Source: Tumebacillus flagellatus
GTDB taxonomy: Bacteria > Bacillota > Bacilli > Tumebacillales > Tumebacillaceae
Reading direction: 5' to 3'
Assembly (NCBI RefSeq): GCF_000714935.1
Contig: NZ_JMIR01000014.1
Span: 33,083 to 97,082 of the forward strand
Length of the DNA stretch: 64,000 nt
Made by a program: the position numbers and the translations under genes. Each line of letters begins with the position of its first letter. Within the stretch, counting starts at the first letter, position 1. Positions 1 through 10,093 of this stretch are shown here, piece after piece. The notes under the pieces were generated by a model. It worked only from the letters and a program-made list of their open reading frames with translations. It searched no databases and was not told the DNA's origin.

Positions 1-2416
1 GGAAACTCAACCCAAACAAACCAGCCTGCACATCACCGGCATGACGTGCGCCGCCTGCGCCAATCGCGTGGAACGGGGTCTGCGCAAAATCGAAGGCGTG
101 CAGGAAGCCAACGTGAACTTCGCGCTCGAGCGGGCCTCTGTCACCTACGATCCGTCGCAAACGGACTTGCCCGCCCTCGAAGAGCGCGTGCAGAAACTCG
201 GCTACGGCGTCGTGCATGAAGCGGTGGAACTGGAACTTGGCGGCATGACCTGCGCCGCATGTGCCAACCGCATCGAAAAAGGCTTGAACAAAATACCCGG
301 CGTCCATCACGCCACCGTCAACTTCGCGCTTGAGACGGCGCATGTCGACTACCTAAGCGGTTCGGTTACCGTGGAAGACATGTTGCAGCGCGTCCAGAAA
401 CTCGGCTTCCAAGCGAAGCCCAAACAAACCCGCGATGAAGAGAACGACCGCCGCCAAGCACAGATTGCGCGGCAGACGTGGAAGTTTTGGATCGCGGCGC
501 TGCTTTCGCTTCCGTTGCTCTGGGCGATGCTCGGCGAATTCTCGCTCACCTCGTGGATGGGGTCGCACGAATTTCTCATGAAACCGTGGGTGCAATTCCT
601 GCTCGCCACCCCCGTGCAGTTCCTGATCGGCGCACCGTTCTACGCCGGAGCGTACAAAGCCCTGCGCAACAAGAGCGCCAACATGGACGTGCTCGTCGCC
701 CTCGGCACGTCGGCGGCGTACTTCTACTCGCTCTACCAAACCGTCGTCAGCACCCTGAACCCTGACCGGATGGGTGTGATGATGTTTTACGAAACGTCCT
801 CCATCTTGATTACGCTGATCTTGCTCGGCAAGCTGTTCGAGATGAAAGCCAAAGGCCGCTCCTCCGCCGCGATCCAGAAACTGATCGGCCTGCAAGCGAA
901 AACGGCGACCGTGCTCCGCGGCGGCGCGGAACAACAGGTGCCGCTGGAAGCGGTCGCCGTCGGCGATGTCGTGCTCGTCAAACCCGGTGAGAAAATCCCT
1001 GTCGATGGCGTTGTCCTCCAAGGCTCCTCGACGGTCGACGAGTCGATGCTGACCGGCGAAAGTCTCCCCGTCCACAAAGAGGCGGGACAAGCAGTCATCG
1101 GCGCCACCGTCAACCAAAACGGCGTCCTCCGAATCCGCGCTCAAAAAGTCGGCCGCGACACGGCGCTCGCTCACATCATCAAAGTCGTGGAGGAAGCCCA
1201 AGGCTCCAAAGCGCCGATCCAACGCATCGCCGACCGCATCTCCGGCATTTTCGTCCCGATCGTCGTGGGGATTGCGGTTGTAACGTTCCTCCTCTGGTAC
1301 TTGGCCGTCGATCCGGGCAATTTCCCGAACGCTTTGGAAAAACTGATCGCCGTCCTCGTCATCGCCTGCCCCTGCGCGTTGGGGCTCGCAACGCCGACTT
1401 CGATCATGGCGGGCTCCGGCCGCGCCGCGGAGCACGGCATCCTGTTCAAAGGCGGCGAACATCTGGAAGCGACGCACAAACTCAACGCCGTCCTGCTCGA
1501 CAAAACGGGCACCGTCACCCATGGGAAGCCCGAACTGACCGACGTGCAGGTCTTCGGCGGACTCGCGGAATCCGAGTTCCTCCGCCTCGTCGCCAGCGCG
1601 GAAAAAAACTCCGAGCACCAACTCGCCGACGCGATCGTCGCCGGAGCTTTGGAGCGCGGCGTCACCCTCTCTCCCGTCGAGCACTTTGAAGCGCTCACCG
1701 GCTCCGGCATTCGTGCGAAGATCGACGGCAAAGTCGTGCTCGTCGGCACGCGCCGCTTGATGCAGCAACATCTCATCAACGCGTCCCCGGCCCTCGCGCA
1801 GATGAAAGAGCTCGAACACCAAGGGAAAACGGCCATGCTCGCCGCCGTGGACGGCGTGTTTGCCGGTCTGCTCGCCGTCGCCGACACGGTCAAAGAGACG
1901 TCGCACGAAGCGGTGGCCCGCTTGAAACAACTCGGAATCCAAGTCGCGATGATTACGGGCGACAACGAGCGCACCGCGCAAGCGATCGCCCGGCAAGTCG
2001 GCATTGACCACGTCCGCGCCGAAGTGCTGCCGGAGCAAAAAGCGGCGGAGGTCAAAAAGTTCCAAGAGCAGGGCTTTCTCGTCGGCATGGTCGGCGACGG
2101 CCTCAACGACGCTCCGGCGCTGGCGACGGCAGATATCGGGATGGCGCTCGGCACCGGAACGGACATCGCGATGGAAGCGGCAGACGTGACGTTGATGCAC
2201 GGCGACTTGCGCAGCATCGCCGACGCGATCTGCATGAGCCGCAAAACGATGACAAACATCAAGCAAAACCTCTTCTGGGCGCTGATTTACAACCTGATCG
2301 GCATCCCGATTGCCGCCAGCGGCTTCCTCGCTCCGTGGGTCGCCGGGGCCGCGATGGCGTTCTCCTCCGTCTCCGTCGTACTCAACGCCTTGCGCTTGCA
2401 ACGCGTGAAGTTGTAG
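1..2416 (+). CDS. copA: Copper-exporting P1B-type ATPase CopA (5' end outside window)
   Basis: Membrane pump that uses ATP to export Cu(I). Two N-terminal metal-binding HMA domains each carry [10 protein letters not shown] (near nt 38 and 239). Downstream are membrane helices, the TGES actuator motif (near nt 1054), the intramembrane CPC metal site in [13 protein letters not shown] (nt 1361 onward), the phosphorylated Asp in DKTGT (near nt 1499) and the hinge GDGLNDAPA (near nt 2095). The frame is open from base 2, before the first visible ATG at 41, with residues typical of an HMA strand, so the true start lies left of the window. About 800 residues are visible, close to the usual full length. 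A terminator follows, so it is not cotranscribed with the sensor kinase behind it. Confidence 0.96.
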   Translation, partial: ETQPKQTSLHITGMTCAACANRVERGLRKIEGVQEANVNFALERASVTYDPSQTDLPALEERVQKLGYGVVHEAVELELGGMTCAACANRIEKGLNKIPGVHHATVNFALETAHVDYLSGSVTVEDMLQRVQKLGFQAKPKQTRDEENDRRQAQIARQTWKFWIAALLSLPLLWAMLGEFSLTSWMGSHEFLMKPWVQFLLATPVQFLIGAPFYAGAYKALRNKSANMDVLVALGTSAAYFYSLYQTVVSTLNPDRMGVMMFYETSSILITLILLGKLFEMKAKGRSSAAIQKLIGLQAKTATVLRGGAEQQVPLEAVAVGDVVLVKPGEKIPVDGVVLQGSSTVDESMLTGESLPVHKEAGQAVIGATVNQNGVLRIRAQKVGRDTALAHIIKVVEEAQGSKAPIQRIADRISGIFVPIVVGIAVVTFLLWYLAVDPGNFPNALEKLIAVLVIACPCALGLATPTSIMAGSGRAAEHGILFKGGEHLEATHKLNAVLLDKTGTVTHGKPELTDVQVFGGLAESEFLRLVASAEKNSEHQLADAIVAGALERGVTLSPVEHFEALTGSGIRAKIDGKVVLVGTRRLMQQHLINASPALAQMKELEHQGKTAMLAAVDGVFAGLLAVADTVKETSHEAVARLKQLGIQVAMITGDNERTAQAIARQVGIDHVRAEVLPEQKAAEVKKFQEQGFLVGMVGDGLNDAPALATADIGMALGTGTDIAMEAADVTLMHGDLRSIADAICMSRKTMTNIKQNLFWALIYNLIGIPIAASGFLAPWVAGAAMAFSSVSVVLNALRLQRVKL

Positions 2417-2440
2417 GATAAAAAGAGAAGACTCAGACAA

Positions 2441-2472
2441 AAAGGACCCGTCACCGTACCGGGTCCTTTTTT
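2441..2472 (+). terminator. Rho-independent terminator after copA
   Basis: Stem AAAGGACCC / GGGTCCTTT with an 11-base loop followed by a T run. It lies 25 bases after the copA stop. Confidence 0.85.
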
Positions 2473-2493
2473 CATAGCGGAGGTGCTTTCCAT

Positions 2494-3870
2494 TTGCTTC
2501 CTGCCAAAAGACAATCGCTGACCACCAAACTGGCGTGGATGCTGACGGGGTTTGCGTTTGTGGTCGTCATGCTCTCTTCTTGGATTTTGGACTCCATCGA
2601 CCATTACCACTTCACGCAATACATCGACCAAAACCGGGACATGCGCAATCAGCGGATCGCGAACGTCCTCGCCCAAGCGTATGAGCGCGATCACGGGTGG
2701 GAATCGGACACGGGCCTGGACGTGGCGCGGCTCAGTTCGCTGGAGGGTGTGAACATCCAACTGTGCGACATCACGCATCGGAAGGTCTGGTCGGACCACT
2801 CCGCCTCGCCGGGAAACGCTTCGGACACCTTGCCGATCCGAAGCGGCGGAACGACCGTCGGGTACGTGGAGATCTTCTACGTCCACCCCGATTCGTTCAG
2901 TCAATTTGACGATCTCTTCCAGCAGGCGATGAACCAGGGCGTGTTCACCACGATCCTTCCGGTGCTGGTGATCGCGTTGGGCCTGAGTTGGTTCCTCTCT
3001 CGCCGCATCTCCCGCCCGCTGGTGGAGATGAACCAGTTGGCACGGCAGATGCGGCAGGGCAATTGGGGGCTGCGGATTCAAGAGCCCAACGGCGGTGTGG
3101 AGTTGAGCCAGTTGGCGGAATCGCTCAACCACCTCTCTGAAGAGCTGCAAAAGCAAGACATGCTCCGCCGCAACCTCACGTCCGACGTCGCGCATGAGTT
3201 GCGCACGCCGCTGACAACGCTCAAAGGGCATCTTGAAGCGCTGATCGACGGCATCTGGACTCCCTCGAAACAGCGGTTTGAGACGCTGCACGCCGAAGTG
3301 GAGCGCTTGATCGGGCTGGTGTCGAGCTTGAGCAAATTGAATGAAGCGGAAAGCGACAGTCTGGATCTCAACCGGCAACAGGTCGATCTCGCCCGTCTCA
3401 CCCGCCTCACCGTCGAACTGGTACAGCCCTCGTACCGGCAGAAGGGCGTGCAGTTGGACTGTCACGCAGACTCTATGATCCCGCTCTGCACAGACCCCGA
3501 CAAGTGGAAGCAGATTCTGCTCAACTTGCTCGACAACGCGCTGAAATACACCCCGGAGACGGGACGCGTCACCGTGACCGTCGCCCTGCGCGACGAAACC
3601 GCCCTGGTGCAAGTCGCCGACACAGGGGTCGGGATTGCGGAAGAACATCTTCCGTATCTGTTTGAGCGCTTCTACCGCGCCGACCGTTCGCGCAACCGTT
3701 CGACGGGCGGTGCCGGGATCGGACTAGCCATCGTAAAAAAATACGTGCAGGCCCTCGGGGGATCTCTGCACGTTGAAAGCAACCCCGGCGACGGGACGCT
3801 GTTTGAAATTCACTTGCCGCTGCGAGGAGGTCCCCGACGTGACACAGGGAAAACGAATTTTGGTGATTGA
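2494..3870 (+). CDS. Two-component sensor histidine kinase
   Basis: Membrane sensor kinase, 458 residues. Start is TTG after GGAGGTGC. Transmembrane segments lie at about residues 13-32 and 151-169 and enclose an extracellular sensor of about 115 residues. A HAMP linker follows, then the HisKA domain with phospho-acceptor His234 in DVAHELRTPL, the N box LLDNALKYTP and the G box DTGVGI. The ligand cannot be told from the sensor domain. The response regulator starts inside the last 32 bases of this gene, so the two are translationally coupled. Position next to copA allows a role in metal or envelope stress, but copA has its own terminator and no operator was recognised. Confidence 0.9.
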   Translation: MLPAKRQSLTTKLAWMLTGFAFVVVMLSSWILDSIDHYHFTQYIDQNRDMRNQRIANVLAQAYERDHGWESDTGLDVARLSSLEGVNIQLCDITHRKVWSDHSASPGNASDTLPIRSGGTTVGYVEIFYVHPDSFSQFDDLFQQAMNQGVFTTILPVLVIALGLSWFLSRRISRPLVEMNQLARQMRQGNWGLRIQEPNGGVELSQLAESLNHLSEELQKQDMLRRNLTSDVAHELRTPLTTLKGHLEALIDGIWTPSKQRFETLHAEVERLIGLVSSLSKLNEAESDSLDLNRQQVDLARLTRLTVELVQPSYRQKGVQLDCHADSMIPLCTDPDKWKQILLNLLDNALKYTPETGRVTVTVALRDETALVQVADTGVGIAEEHLPYLFERFYRADRSRNRSTGGAGIGLAIVKKYVQALGGSLHVESNPGDGTLFEIHLPLRGGPRRDTGKTNFGD

Positions 3871-4534
3871 AGACGAGCCGAACATCATCGACGTGATCGC
3901 GTCGTATCTGGAAGCGGACGGGTATGAAGTGACGGCTGTGATGTGCGGAGAAGCAGGGCTTCGCTTGCACGCGGAGCAGCCGTTTGACTTGATCCTCTTG
4001 GATCTCATGCTGCCCGGCATTTCCGGAGAAGAGACTTGCAAGCGGTTGCGGGCGACGTCGCGGGTGAGCTTGATCATGCTGACAGCCTGCTCGACGGAGC
4101 AAGCGAAAATCAAAGGGTTGGCTCTGGGCGCGGACGACTACATCACCAAGCCGTTTTCGCCGCGCGAATTGGTGGCGCGCGTGGGAGCGGTGTTGCGGCG
4201 GGCGTCGCCGGAAAGCCTGTTGGCGGAGCAGTTTCACTTGACGGAGCAGTTGGTGTTGGACGACCGGACCAAAGAAGTGCGCAGAAACGGCGAAGTGCTG
4301 AACGTCACGCCGACGGAGTTCAAGATCCTGCACACGCTGGTGCAGCATCCGAAGCGGACGTTTTCGAGGTCGGAGTTGATTGAGCGGGTGTTGGGCTATG
4401 ACTTTGAAGGCGAAGAGCGCGTGATCGACACGCACGTCAAAAACCTGCGCAAGAAAATCGAAGAAGACCCCAAAAACCCGCAGCTCGTCGTCGCGGTGTA
4501 CGGGGTCGGATATCGCCTCGGCGATCTCGTCTAG
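3839..4534 (+). CDS. OmpR/PhoB-family response regulator
   Basis: DNA-binding partner of the preceding kinase, 231 residues. The receiver domain begins ILVIEDEP with the acidic pair, phospho-acceptor Asp55 in LLLDLMLPG and the conserved Lys of YITKPF. The C-terminal winged helix (about residues 130-230) contains TPTEFKIL and ends with the typical VYGVGYRL. Start chosen is GTG at 3839, 9 bases after a GAGGAGG site inside the kinase gene; the longer open frame to 3773 would overlap the kinase more and lacks a site. Confidence 0.93.
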   Translation: MTQGKRILVIEDEPNIIDVIASYLEADGYEVTAVMCGEAGLRLHAEQPFDLILLDLMLPGISGEETCKRLRATSRVSLIMLTACSTEQAKIKGLALGADDYITKPFSPRELVARVGAVLRRASPESLLAEQFHLTEQLVLDDRTKEVRRNGEVLNVTPTEFKILHTLVQHPKRTFSRSELIERVLGYDFEGEERVIDTHVKNLRKKIEEDPKNPQLVVAVYGVGYRLGDLV

Positions 4535-4545
4535 AGTAAAGGGCA

Positions 4546-4577
4546 ACAAAAAAGGAGCGAGTTTCAGCAACTCGCTC
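4546..4577 (-). terminator. Stem-loop with T run on the minus strand
   Basis: GAGCGAGTT / AACTCGCTC with a 5-base loop. The T run lies on the minus-strand side, so it serves transcription arriving from spoVT, as a second barrier before the convergent regulator gene. The stem could also stop the plus-strand operon weakly. Confidence 0.6.
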
Positions 4578-4671
4578 TCAATCAAAGGGAAGGCTGCTCA
4601 TAGAATGAGCCGCCCTCGACCATCCACTATAAACTCTACCACTTGATTGTGTAGAACTTGTGAAGTTTCCC

Positions 4672-4709
4672 AAAAAACCCCCTGTCTCCGAGTGAGAAGG
4701 GGGTTTTTT
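4672..4709 (-). terminator. Terminator after spoVT
   Basis: AAAAAACCCCCT / AGGGGGTTTTTT around a 14-base loop. The hairpin has T runs in both directions and lies 28 bases beyond the spoVT stop. Confidence 0.8.
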
Positions 4710-4736
4710 ACGATGAATGTGAAATTGAGGTAATAA

Positions 4737-5279
4737 TTATTGCTCCATCTGTTTCGCCAAGAACCCCGCCGCCGTTTCGGCGAGTTTGATTTCGAGTTCC
4801 CCCATTTTGGTGTTGTCTTCACGGGAAAGGATGATGACGGAACCGATCGGGTCGCCGCCGGCGATGATCGGCGCGATGACTTGCGACGTGAACGGTTCGG
4901 CTTTTTCACGGGTGATGTTGTACTCGCCTGCTGCGAAGGCGGAGACGGTTTTGCGCTCGTCCATCGACCGCTCCACGTCGCTGCCGATCGGCTTTTCCAA
5001 GAAGTCGCGCTTCGAGGCGCCCGCCACCGCAATGATCACGTCGCGGTCGGTGATCAGCGTGATATGGCCCAACGTCTCACTCAACGACTCGGCATATTCC
5101 TTCGCGAAGTCGCCCAGTTCGCCGATCGGCGAGTATTTTTTGAGGATGACTTCTCCGTCGCGGTCCACAAAGATCTCCAGCGGGTCTCCTTCCCGAATGC
5201 GAAGCGTTCTACGGATTTCCTTCGGAATTACGACACGGCCCAAATCGTCGATTCTGCGTACAATACCGGTTGCTTTCAT
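4737..5279 (-). CDS. spoVT: Stage V sporulation transcription regulator SpoVT
   Basis: Regulator of late forespore (sigma G) genes, 180 residues, the family's usual length. The N-terminal AbrB-like swapped-hairpin DNA-binding domain begins MKATGIVRRIDDLGRVVIPK; the remaining 125 residues are the GAF-like domain that holds SpoVT as a tetramer. It lies downstream of mfd and prsA as in Bacillus. ATG start with a GGTCGAA site upstream is ordinary. Confidence 0.97.
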   Translation of the reverse strand: MKATGIVRRIDDLGRVVIPKEIRRTLRIREGDPLEIFVDRDGEVILKKYSPIGELGDFAKEYAESLSETLGHITLITDRDVIIAVAGASKRDFLEKPIGSDVERSMDERKTVSAFAAGEYNITREKAEPFTSQVIAPIIAGGDPIGSVIILSREDNTKMGELEIKLAETAAGFLAKQMEQ

Positions 5280-5375
5280 TTCTTCGATTCGACCTCACTT
5301 TCCGTTGGGAACATTATGTTTTTCGGTGATAGGTTACGTATGTGTGGTTCTACTAACTTACTATCATCGTTGGCA

Positions 5376-5438
5376 TTATCTTGTCCATTTGTCAGCGATT
5401 TTACCAATGTCCTGCTCTGGAATCTCTTGGTTGCTCAC
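5376..5438 (-). CDS. Possible 20-residue leader peptide between the foldase gene and spoVT
   Basis: A very strong ribosome site, AAAGGAGG, stands 5 bases before a GTG that opens only 20 codons (MSNQEIPEQDIGKIADKWTR) before a stop. No homologue is recognised. The peptide is charged, with no signal or membrane segment. It may be an authentic small protein, a leader peptide, or the remains of a longer gene; stops follow in all frames before spoVT. It sits in a 285-base space that otherwise holds only a terminator. Confidence 0.4.
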   Translation of the reverse strand: MSNQEIPEQDIGKIADKWTR

Positions 5439-5533
5439 GGGGGCCTCCTTTCCTTTCAGCCTCTTTTTCGAGGGGAAAGTGAGGATAGTATGGGGCGGAA
5501 GTTCTTGGTTTATGCACGATCTGGCAGGACATA

Positions 5534-5561
5534 AAAAATCCACCCTCTCAGGTGGATTTTT
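5534..5561 (-). terminator. Terminator after the foldase gene
   Basis: AAAAATCCACC / GGTGGATTTTT, 6-base loop, immediately after the stop at 5566. The hairpin reads well on both strands. Confidence 0.85.
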
Positions 5562-5565
5562 GAGT

Positions 5566-6501
5566 TTACTTGGGTAATGTGATCTGAATACCGGCATTTT
5601 GCTGCGTTTGTTCATAGTAGGCTTGCCACGCCGCGTTCTGTTTGTCGGCGAGCGCTTTTTGCTCGGCGTCTTTCTGCACGTCGGCGAACGTCGGGTTGCT
5701 GCGCTTGTCCACGCGCAAGATGTGCCAGCCGTACACCGTGTGCACCGGATCGCTGATCTGCCCCACCGTCGCGTTTGCCGCCGCTTGGCGGAAATCGTCT
5801 TCAAACGAGTCAAACGAAACGTCCGCCATCGTGCCGCCGTTGAGCTTTGCCGTCGGGTCGAGCGACGACGCTTTGGCGATCGCCGCGAAGTCTTCGCCCT
5901 TCGCCAGCCGCTCCTTGATCTTCTTGGCTTCGTCTTCCGTCGCAACGAGGATGTGCGAGACGGTGCCGGTCATGAACACAGACGGATCGTGGTCAAAAAA
6001 CGCTTTGGCTTCGTCCGGTGTGACCTTCACGTCCTGGGTCTTGAGCGTTTTGTACGCGCGCAGGTAGTAGTCGTCGAGGACGAGTTGCTTGACGTCGTCG
6101 TCGGAGAGTTTGTATTGCTTCATCTCCGCGTCAAACTTCGTGCGGTCGCCGCCGAACACCATGTTGGTCACTTGGTCTTTGTATTGCTCGATGTCGCCGG
6201 AGACGGCAGTTTGGTCGATGGTGACGCCCGCTTTTTTCGCTTCTTCGACGAGGATTTTGTGCAGGGTGATGTACTCGTTGAGGAAACTTTTCTTGTTGTC
6301 ATCCGATTCCTTGTAGTCGGGCAGCAACAGCGTGCGTTGGAAATGGAACTGCTTTTCAAACTCCGATTGCAACACTTGTCCGCCGCTGTAGGTGGCGACG
6401 ACGGCGGAACCCGTGTTGCAGCCCGTCGCCGGGATCAGCGCGGCGACGAGCAACAGAGCGGTCGGGATGGCGAACCAGAGTCGTTTGTTAGGGCGCGGCA
6501 T
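5566..6501 (-). CDS. Peptidyl-prolyl isomerase lipoprotein of the PrsA/SurA (parvulin) type
   Basis: Extracytoplasmic foldase that helps secreted proteins fold. Signal peptide with lipobox ending PATGC (Cys28 would carry the lipid anchor). A SurA_N-like helical region precedes a parvulin domain at about residues 180-270, recognised by VSHILVATEDEA, GGTMADV and the closing YGWHILRVDKR. 311 residues is typical of PrsA. Its ATG overlaps the mfd stop by 14 bases, so it is the last gene of the pth-fin-mfd transcription unit. The same place is occupied by a similar gene in several Bacillales. Confidence 0.9.
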   Translation of the reverse strand: MPRPNKRLWFAIPTALLLVAALIPATGCNTGSAVVATYSGGQVLQSEFEKQFHFQRTLLLPDYKESDDNKKSFLNEYITLHKILVEEAKKAGVTIDQTAVSGDIEQYKDQVTNMVFGGDRTKFDAEMKQYKLSDDDVKQLVLDDYYLRAYKTLKTQDVKVTPDEAKAFFDHDPSVFMTGTVSHILVATEDEAKKIKERLAKGEDFAAIAKASSLDPTAKLNGGTMADVSFDSFEDDFRQAAANATVGQISDPVHTVYGWHILRVDKRSNPTFADVQKDAEQKALADKQNAAWQAYYEQTQQNAGIQITLPK

Positions 6502-9500
6502 TTTCCAAGTCCTCCTGACGTTTAGGAACGACCTTGTACAGTTCCATGAACTTCAGAAGCATGTTGAGGATCTCTTCGTCCTTGAGCCCTTTGGCTTTCA
6601 GGGTGACGATGATCTGCTGCTGCGCGGTGAGCTTCATGCGGTTCGGGAACTCGCGCGTCATCGCGAACAGCTTCTCGCCGTCGATTTCCTTGTTCTGCGA
6701 TTCGTGGAGTTTGAGGAGGACTTCGCCCTGCGGCGTCTGTTTGATCTCCGTGAAGCGGTACTTGATCGCGTACGCTTTGAGCGTGGAGACCGCCAGCAGG
6801 TTGCGAACTTCCAGCGGAATGTCGCCGAAGCGGTCTTCCACTTCCTCTTCCAGATCGCGCACTTCGTCGAGAGTGCGCGCGCCCACGAATTTTTTATAGA
6901 TTTCGATCTTTTGCATCGAGTCTTCAATGTACGTGGACGGCAGGTACGCGTCCACCGACAGCTCGACCGTCGGGTCCGGCCACTTCTCTTCTTTGACTCC
7001 GCCTTGTTTCAGTTCTTCAATCGCTTCCGCCAGCATCTGCGAGTAGAGATCGAAGCCGACCGACGCGATGAAGCCGTGCTGCTGCGCGCCGAGCAAGTTG
7101 CCGGCGCCGCGAATCGAGAGGTCGCGCATGGCGATCTTGAAGCCGGAGCCCAGCTCCGTGAACTCCTTGATCGCTTGCAGACGCTTCTCCGCCGTTTCGT
7201 TCAGCACTTTGTTGCGCTGGTAGGTGAAGTAGGCGTACGCGATCCGGTTGGAACGGCCGACGCGGCCGCGCAACTGATAGAGCTGCGAGAGACCGAGATG
7301 GTCGGCGTCTTGCACGATCAGGGTGTTGACGTTGGGCACGTCAAGACCGGTTTCGATGATCGTGGTGGAGACGAGCACGTCCGCATCGCCTTGCAAGAAG
7401 TCGAGCATGACTTTCTCCAGTTCGTCTTCCGGCATTTGGCCATGGCCGACAAGCACGCGGGCGTCCGGCACCAATTGCTTGATGTGGTTCGCCGCCTCTT
7501 GAATCCCGTTGATCTTGTTGAACAGGAAATAGACTTGACCGCCGCGTCCAAGTTCGCGCTCGATCGCTTCGCGGACGATGCCGTCCTGGTGCTCGACGAC
7601 ATACGTCTGCACGGGGAAGCGGTTCTCCGGCGGCGTCTCGATGACGGAGAGATCGCGCACGCCGATCATCGACATGTGCAGCGTTCGCGGAATCGGAGTC
7701 GCCGTCAGCGTCAGCGCGTCAACGTTCGTGCGCATCTGCTTGAGCTTCTCCTTGTGCGTGACGCCGAAGCGCTGCTCTTCGTCGACGATCAAGAGACCGA
7801 GGTCTTTGAACTGCATCGTCTTCGAGAGCAGGCGGTGCGTGCCGATGACGATGTCGACGGAGCCTTCCTTCATGCCTTTTTGCACTTCGCTGATCTGGCT
7901 TTTGCTCCGAAAGCGCGAGATGAGTTCCACGCGCACCGGGAAGCCGGCCATCCGCTCGGAGAACGTCTGGAAGTGCTGTTGGGCGAGAATCGTCGTCGGG
8001 ACGAGCACGGCGACTTGCTTGCCGTCCATCACCGCTTTGAACGCGGCGCGGATCGCGACTTCCGTTTTGCCGTAGCCGACGTCGCCGCACAGCAGACGGT
8101 CCATCGGGCGGGAGCGCTGCATGTCTTTTTTGATGTCGTCGATGCAACGGATCTGGTCATCCGTTTCGCTGTACGGGAACATCGCTTCGAACTCGCGTTG
8201 CCACGCCGTGTCCGGCGAGAACGCATGACCCTTGGTCGCCTCGCGTTCGGCGTAGAGCTTGATCAAGTCTTGGGCGATGTCTTGGACGGCCGACTGGACT
8301 TTGGTGCGCACGCGCTGCCAGTCCGAACCGCCCAGCGCGTAAATTTTCGGTTCCTTCTCTTCGGAGCCCACATATTTCTGCACAAGGTCGATTTGGTCGA
8401 CAGGGACGAACAGCTCGTCCTTGCCTTTGTATTTAATATGCAGATAATCCTTGTGTATTCCGAGAATATCTTTGGTCTGGATGCCCATGTACTTCCCGAT
8501 GCCGTGGTTGATGTGCACCACGTAGTCCCCGACTTTAAGGTCTTGGTAGGACTTGATCTTCTGAGCGTCGGAAATCGTTTTCATCTTCCGCGATTTCTTC
8601 TTGGTGGTGAACACTTCGGTCTCGGTGATCACCGCCAGTTTCAGCGACGTCAGTTCAAAGCCGGTCGCCAAGTTGCCAAGCAAAATCAACGGACGCGTAC
8701 GGGTGCCGTCCCACTGGGTGACGATGTCCGCTTGCATCAGATGGTCTTCGAGCACGCGTTGCAGACGGTCGGCGCGCTCCTTGTTCGCGGCGAGGAACAC
8801 GACTTGGCAGCCGGTCTTCGTCCAGCGGTCGACTTCGGTCTTCAAGACGTTCATCTGCCCGTGGAAGTTCTGCATGGAGCGCGTCTGCGTGTTGACGACC
8901 GCCTGCACGTTCAGGCCGGGGATCGCCCGCGTAAACAGGGAGAAAAACAGCTTCTGCAACTTCCGGTCGGTAAACAGCAAGTTGCGGTTGGTCTCCGTGT
9001 GCAGGCCCGGCAGCATCTCGCCGTGTTCGAGCGCGGAGAGGAACCACTCCTGTTCTTCGCGCTCGACGACTTTAATCGTCTCGCGCAGGCGCGCGGGTTC
9101 GTCAAACACCCACAACGTCTGCGGCGCGAGGTAGTCCATCACCGTCGGTTTTTGCGGGTCGAGCAGTTCGATATAGCGCACGAGGTTCGGCGTCGGGATG
9201 CCTTCCTGCATCTGTTCAATGTCGGTGCCGATGTTCTCGCGGAGTTTTTCAATAATGCCTTCGTCGTTGACTTTGGAGATTTGTTCGTTGAGACGGATTT
9301 CCAAAGCCCCGGCAGCCGCGCGGATGCGCACCGGTTCGGCGATGAACTCGCGAATCGGGTAGAGCAAAACTTCGCTCAGCTTCTCCGAAGAGCGTTGCGT
9401 TGTCGCGTCAAAACTGCGAATCGAATCGATCTCCACGTCAAAAAACTCAATGCGCACCGCCTCGTCCCGCGTCAACGGAAACAGGTCGAGGATGCCGCCG

Positions 9501-10030
9501 CGCACGGAGAATTCGCCCTTGGACTCGACCATCTCGGCGCGTTCGTAGCCAAGGTAGACGAGGTGTTCCAAGAGCTCGTCGAGGTTGACTTCCTCGCCGA
9601 CGCGAAGCCGGCGCGCCGCTTTGGCAAACGCTTGCGGACCGACGAGCGGTTGGTGCAGAGCGGCGATCGGCGCGATGATGACCGGCGCTTGGCCTTGCAC
9701 GAGCGCTTCCAAGACGGAGAGGCGGTTGGACGCCAGTTCCGGCGAGTACGCCATCACGTCTGCAAAGCCCATCTCGCGCTCGGGAAACAGCCGCACGAGG
9801 TCGTCCGGCAAGAGTTCGATGAGGTCTTCGTACATCTGTTGAGCGCGCCCCGTGTTGTGGGTGACGATCAGGAGCGGGCGCGCCAAAGAGCCCCGCAAAC
9901 CCGCGAGGCAAAGTTGTTGAGCCGACCCGGTCAGCCCGGTGATCAATTGTTCTGTAAGCCCTTCCAAGCATCCGTTCAGAACTCGCTGAAAGTCCTGGTC
10001 GGTGCGCATGACTTGTACCAAAGATTGCAC
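6488..10030 (-). CDS. mfd: Transcription-repair coupling factor Mfd
   Basis: ATP-driven translocase that removes RNA polymerase stalled at DNA lesions and recruits UvrA. 1180 residues, full length. The order is UvrB-like N-terminal region, RNA polymerase-interaction (CarD-like) domain, a superfamily 2 helicase core with Walker A GYGKTEVA and DEEQ box VDEEQRFGV, the RecG-like motor with GLDVPNVNTL and QLRGRVGR, and the C-terminal D7 domain. GTG at 10030 was chosen because GGAGGGGG lies 6 bases upstream; extending to 10075 would run into the fin terminator. Confidence 0.97.
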   Translation of the reverse strand: MQSLVQVMRTDQDFQRVLNGCLEGLTEQLITGLTGSAQQLCLAGLRGSLARPLLIVTHNTGRAQQMYEDLIELLPDDLVRLFPEREMGFADVMAYSPELASNRLSVLEALVQGQAPVIIAPIAALHQPLVGPQAFAKAARRLRVGEEVNLDELLEHLVYLGYERAEMVESKGEFSVRGGILDLFPLTRDEAVRIEFFDVEIDSIRSFDATTQRSSEKLSEVLLYPIREFIAEPVRIRAAAGALEIRLNEQISKVNDEGIIEKLRENIGTDIEQMQEGIPTPNLVRYIELLDPQKPTVMDYLAPQTLWVFDEPARLRETIKVVEREEQEWFLSALEHGEMLPGLHTETNRNLLFTDRKLQKLFFSLFTRAIPGLNVQAVVNTQTRSMQNFHGQMNVLKTEVDRWTKTGCQVVFLAANKERADRLQRVLEDHLMQADIVTQWDGTRTRPLILLGNLATGFELTSLKLAVITETEVFTTKKKSRKMKTISDAQKIKSYQDLKVGDYVVHINHGIGKYMGIQTKDILGIHKDYLHIKYKGKDELFVPVDQIDLVQKYVGSEEKEPKIYALGGSDWQRVRTKVQSAVQDIAQDLIKLYAEREATKGHAFSPDTAWQREFEAMFPYSETDDQIRCIDDIKKDMQRSRPMDRLLCGDVGYGKTEVAIRAAFKAVMDGKQVAVLVPTTILAQQHFQTFSERMAGFPVRVELISRFRSKSQISEVQKGMKEGSVDIVIGTHRLLSKTMQFKDLGLLIVDEEQRFGVTHKEKLKQMRTNVDALTLTATPIPRTLHMSMIGVRDLSVIETPPENRFPVQTYVVEHQDGIVREAIERELGRGGQVYFLFNKINGIQEAANHIKQLVPDARVLVGHGQMPEDELEKVMLDFLQGDADVLVSTTIIETGLDVPNVNTLIVQDADHLGLSQLYQLRGRVGRSNRIAYAYFTYQRNKVLNETAEKRLQAIKEFTELGSGFKIAMRDLSIRGAGNLLGAQQHGFIASVGFDLYSQMLAEAIEELKQGGVKEEKWPDPTVELSVDAYLPSTYIEDSMQKIEIYKKFVGARTLDEVRDLEEEVEDRFGDIPLEVRNLLAVSTLKAYAIKYRFTEIKQTPQGEVLLKLHESQNKEIDGEKLFAMTREFPNRMKLTAQQQIIVTLKAKGLKDEEILNMLLKFMELYKVVPKRQEDLENAAP

Positions 10031-10051
10031 GTTCTTCCCCCTCCAGCAAGC

Positions 10052-10080
10052 AAAAAAAGCCTTGAGCTGCGCCAAGGCTT
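10052..10080 (-). terminator. Stem-loop between fin and mfd
   Basis: AAGCCTTG / CAAGGCTT with an 8-base loop and seven Ts on the minus strand. It could limit read-through from fin into mfd. Confidence 0.7.
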
Positions 10081-10093
10081 ATAGGTTTCTCCG

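Noticed and set aside
353..2440. Long minus-strand open frame across copA
   Set aside because: Shadow of the GC-rich copA gene: low-complexity Arg/Asp/Val composition, no ribosome site, no family resemblance.
6392..10084. 1230-codon plus-strand frame opposite mfd
   Set aside because: Antisense shadow of mfd and prsA; the composition is typical of reverse-frame translation.
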